Positions 8,242 through 9,521 of a DNA stretch of 9,521 bases are shown in pieces. How positions within the stretch are numbered: the first letter of the stretch is position 1; the number at the start of each line of letters is the position of its first letter. The notes beneath the pieces were generated by a model, which was not told the origin of the DNA, ran no database searches, and saw nothing but the letters and a program-made list of their open reading frames with translations. This stretch comes from Mycobacterium sp. (lineage in GTDB: Bacteria > Actinomycetota > Actinomycetes > Mycobacteriales > Mycobacteriaceae), in contig JAHFVB010000150.1 in assembly GCA_023264755.1 (NCBI GenBank), forward strand, positions 1 through 9,521. Direction: 5' to 3'. The position numbers and the translations under genes are program-made.

Positions 8242-8876
8242 GCGGGTCGGATCGCGCGTCCGATCGCGGTCTCGGACACGGGCACCGGTACCCACGGCGG
8301 CAAGACCCACTCGCGTCTGGAGGCGCTGACCTCGAACCCCGCCCCGACGATGGACCGCTCGGTGTCACTATGGCTGTGGCAATTGCCCAACAACCGGGGC
8401 CACACCGTCGCGTCGGCCAGCCGCTGCAGCTGGGCCCGCATTCCGGTACCCGAAACGTGTTCCAGGTAGCGCAATTCCGCTCCGGGCTTCAACATCGAGA
8501 ACAGTTGCCGCAGCACGCCGTCGGGGTCATCGACAGAGCACAGCACCAGCGAGCACACCACGGCGTCGAACTGCTCGCCCGCGGCGAACTGCTCGATGGT
8601 CGCGGTCGTCACCTCCACTGGTACCTCGGCCCGTTCGGCGGCCCGCCGCGCGATGGCGGCCAGCCTCTGCTCGGGCTCCACGGCGACCACCGCGTCGACC
8701 GTTGCCGGGTAGAACTCGAAGTTGGTGCCGGTGCCCGCGCCGACTTCCAGCACCCGCCCGCTCAGTCCGGCGAGGTTCTCCCGCCGTAGCACGCGGATCG
8801 AGTGAGGTTCCCGCGTCGACATCCGAGTCCACAACCGGGCGAAGAACGGATTGTCAACGGCGCCCACGTCACTCAT
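8238..8876 (-). CDS. Class I SAM-dependent methyltransferase, METTL7/TMT1-like
   Basis: A 212-residue Rossmann-fold methyltransferase. Motif I is [17 protein letters not shown] (41-57), the acidic end of beta 2 is VAVEPE (64-69), motif IV-like [16 protein letters not shown] (103-118) and post-motif [13 protein letters not shown] (129-141). The combination TNFx[11 protein letters not shown] and a later [17 protein letters not shown] (165-181) resembles the METTL7/TMT1 group, whose human members methylate thiols; relatives in bacteria are often called phospholipid methyltransferases. The ATG at 8876 is backed by a good AAAGGA (8884-8889, minus strand) 7 nt upstream. It overlaps the TetR gene by 8 nt, so the two form an operon. 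The end overlaps the sirtuin stop. Unlike the human proteins it has no long membrane anchor; a small-molecule thiol substrate is inference only. Confidence 0.86.
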   Translation of the reverse strand: MSDVGAVDNPFFARLWTRMSTREPHSIRVLRRENLAGLSGRVLEVGAGTGTNFEFYPATVDAVVAVEPEQRLAAIARRAAERAEVPVEVTTATIEQFAAGEQFDAVVCSLVLCSVDDPDGVLRQLFSMLKPGAELRYLEHVSGTGMRAQLQRLADATVWPRLLGNCHSHSDTERSIVGAGFEVSASRREWVLPPWVPVPVSETAIGRAIRPA

Positions 8877-9521
8877 CGAAAAGTCCTTTCAGTAGGGCAA
8901 CGGCTTCCGCCGGCGTGCGGTCGAACCCGACGCGGCTGGCGACGATCCGGCCGCAGCACGCCGAGCGCAGCACGCGGTCCGCGAATTGCTCTGCGTCGCC
9001 GAATGGCAGATAGGGCCGCGAGATCAACAACGCAGCGATTCCGTGTGCGACCGTCAGCAGTTCCAATCCCATCACCGTGGCGTCGCCGTCGGGGTAGATA
9101 CCCTCGTCGATCAACGCCTGTACGGAGTCTTGCAGGTGCACGAACGCCGAACTGTTCAGGGTCAGGTCGACGTGACTGCCCTGTCGGGACTCGCCCATGG
9201 TGGCGATGCGGTACAACTCGGGGGTCTGCAGGGCGAACCGCACGTAGGCCATGCCCTGCGCCCACAGCCGGTCGATCGTTGCCGAGTATGCCCGGGCCGG
9301 CTCCTGCATGACTTCGTCGAGGCGTTCGAAGTATCTGGCGCACACCGCATCCAACAGTGCGTCCTTGTCGGCGAAGTGCAGGTAGATCGATGGCGACGTG
9401 ACCCCCACCCGCTTGGCCACCGAACGAATCGACACCAGCTTTTCGTGGCCGGTCTCCAGTAGCAGCTCGGTGGTCGCGTCGAGGATCTCGTCGCGGAGTT
9501 GCTCCCCCGAACCGCGTGGGG
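8869..9521 (-). CDS. TetR/AcrR-family regulator, N-terminus cut by window edge
   Basis: At least 216 residues of a TetR regulator are present; the frame is open to the right edge, with PRGSGEQLRDEIL as the first complete residues, so only a short N-terminal tail is missing. A GTG at 9435 lies inside the DNA-binding domain and cannot be the real start. The HTH runs through SIRSVAKRVGVTSPSIYLHF (fragment residues 30-49), followed by ADKDALLDAV. The ligand domain ends with VAHGIAALLISRPYLPF (157-173), which resembles the WHG (TetR_C_33) type with AHG in place of the usual WHG. The stop (8869-8871) lies past the ATG of the methyltransferase gene, giving an 8-nt overlap and coupling. It probably represses its own operon; the ligand is unknown and may be the methyltransferase substrate. 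Confidence 0.9.
   Translation of the reverse strand, partial: PRGSGEQLRDEILDATTELLLETGHEKLVSIRSVAKRVGVTSPSIYLHFADKDALLDAVCARYFERLDEVMQEPARAYSATIDRLWAQGMAYVRFALQTPELYRIATMGESRQGSHVDLTLNSSAFVHLQDSVQALIDEGIYPDGDATVMGLELLTVAHGIAALLISRPYLPFGDAEQFADRVLRSACCGRIVASRVGFDRTPAEAVALLKGLFDE

Noticed and set aside
8242..8275. Terminator hairpin from the two GATCGCG copies after the sirtuin stop
   Set aside because: These are mainly direct repeats within the methyltransferase coding end; the best inverted pairing is only 5 bp with a mismatch beside it and no T-tract.
7866..8789. Plus-strand ORF of 307 codons over the sirtuin end and the methyltransferase
   Set aside because: Low-complexity Arg/Gly composition; both underlying genes have complete catalytic motifs.
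9433..9435. GTG at 9435 as the TetR start
   Set aside because: It would remove the first helix of the DNA-binding domain; the frame continues to the right edge with a typical TetR N-terminus (EQLRDEILDATTELL).

Overview
The window is high-GC DNA with dense, mostly GTG/ATG-started genes, and its protein families point to an actinobacterium, most likely a Mycobacterium or Mycolicibacterium. The best evidence is the right half. There a sirtuin, a short GntR regulator, an Omt-type methyltransferase and an F420/FMN split-barrel oxidoreductase lie in the order and with almost the lengths (238, 121, 276 and 147 aa) that I recall for M. tuberculosis Rv1151c, Rv1152, Rv1153c and Rv1155. I could not check this by alignment.

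Layout. 3-863 (+) is the 3' half of an ActP-type cation/acetate symporter, cut by the left edge. 878-2086 (-) is a PHBH-fold FAD monooxygenase. 2244-3464 (+) is an MFS transporter. 3513-4922 (+) is an acyltransferase-3 membrane protein. 4919-5089 (-) is a 56-residue DUF5302 protein. 5128-5571 (-) is an Rv1155-like split-barrel oxidoreductase. 5651-5728 (+) is a possible 25-codon leaderless leader ORF. 5725-6246 (+) is a DUF1697 protein, translationally coupled to the LCM-family methyltransferase at 6243-7073 (+). 7123-7488 (-) is a YtrA-like GntR regulator, divergent by 36 bp from a class III sirtuin at 7525-8241 (+). 8238-8876 (-) is a METTL7/TMT1-like methyltransferase, which overlaps the TetR regulator at 8869-9521 (-); the right edge cuts the regulator's N-terminus. 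No gap exceeds 160 bp. I see no tRNA, rRNA, IS element, CRISPR array or prophage.

How it works together. These look like ordinary chromosomal genes in short units: DUF1697-methyltransferase, TetR-methyltransferase, and a GntR/sirtuin divergent pair where the regulator probably controls itself and its neighbour. The clearest pattern not explained by the gene list is at promoters. At seven starts (one of them the putative leader ORF) a -10-like hexamer ends exactly 6 or 7 nt before the start codon, the geometry of mycobacterial leaderless transcripts. A second pattern is four short tandem duplications (20, 15, 10 and 13 bp units) lying at gene boundaries; one alters a C-terminus and another spans a start codon. 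I found no convincing new multi-gene defence or biosynthetic system.
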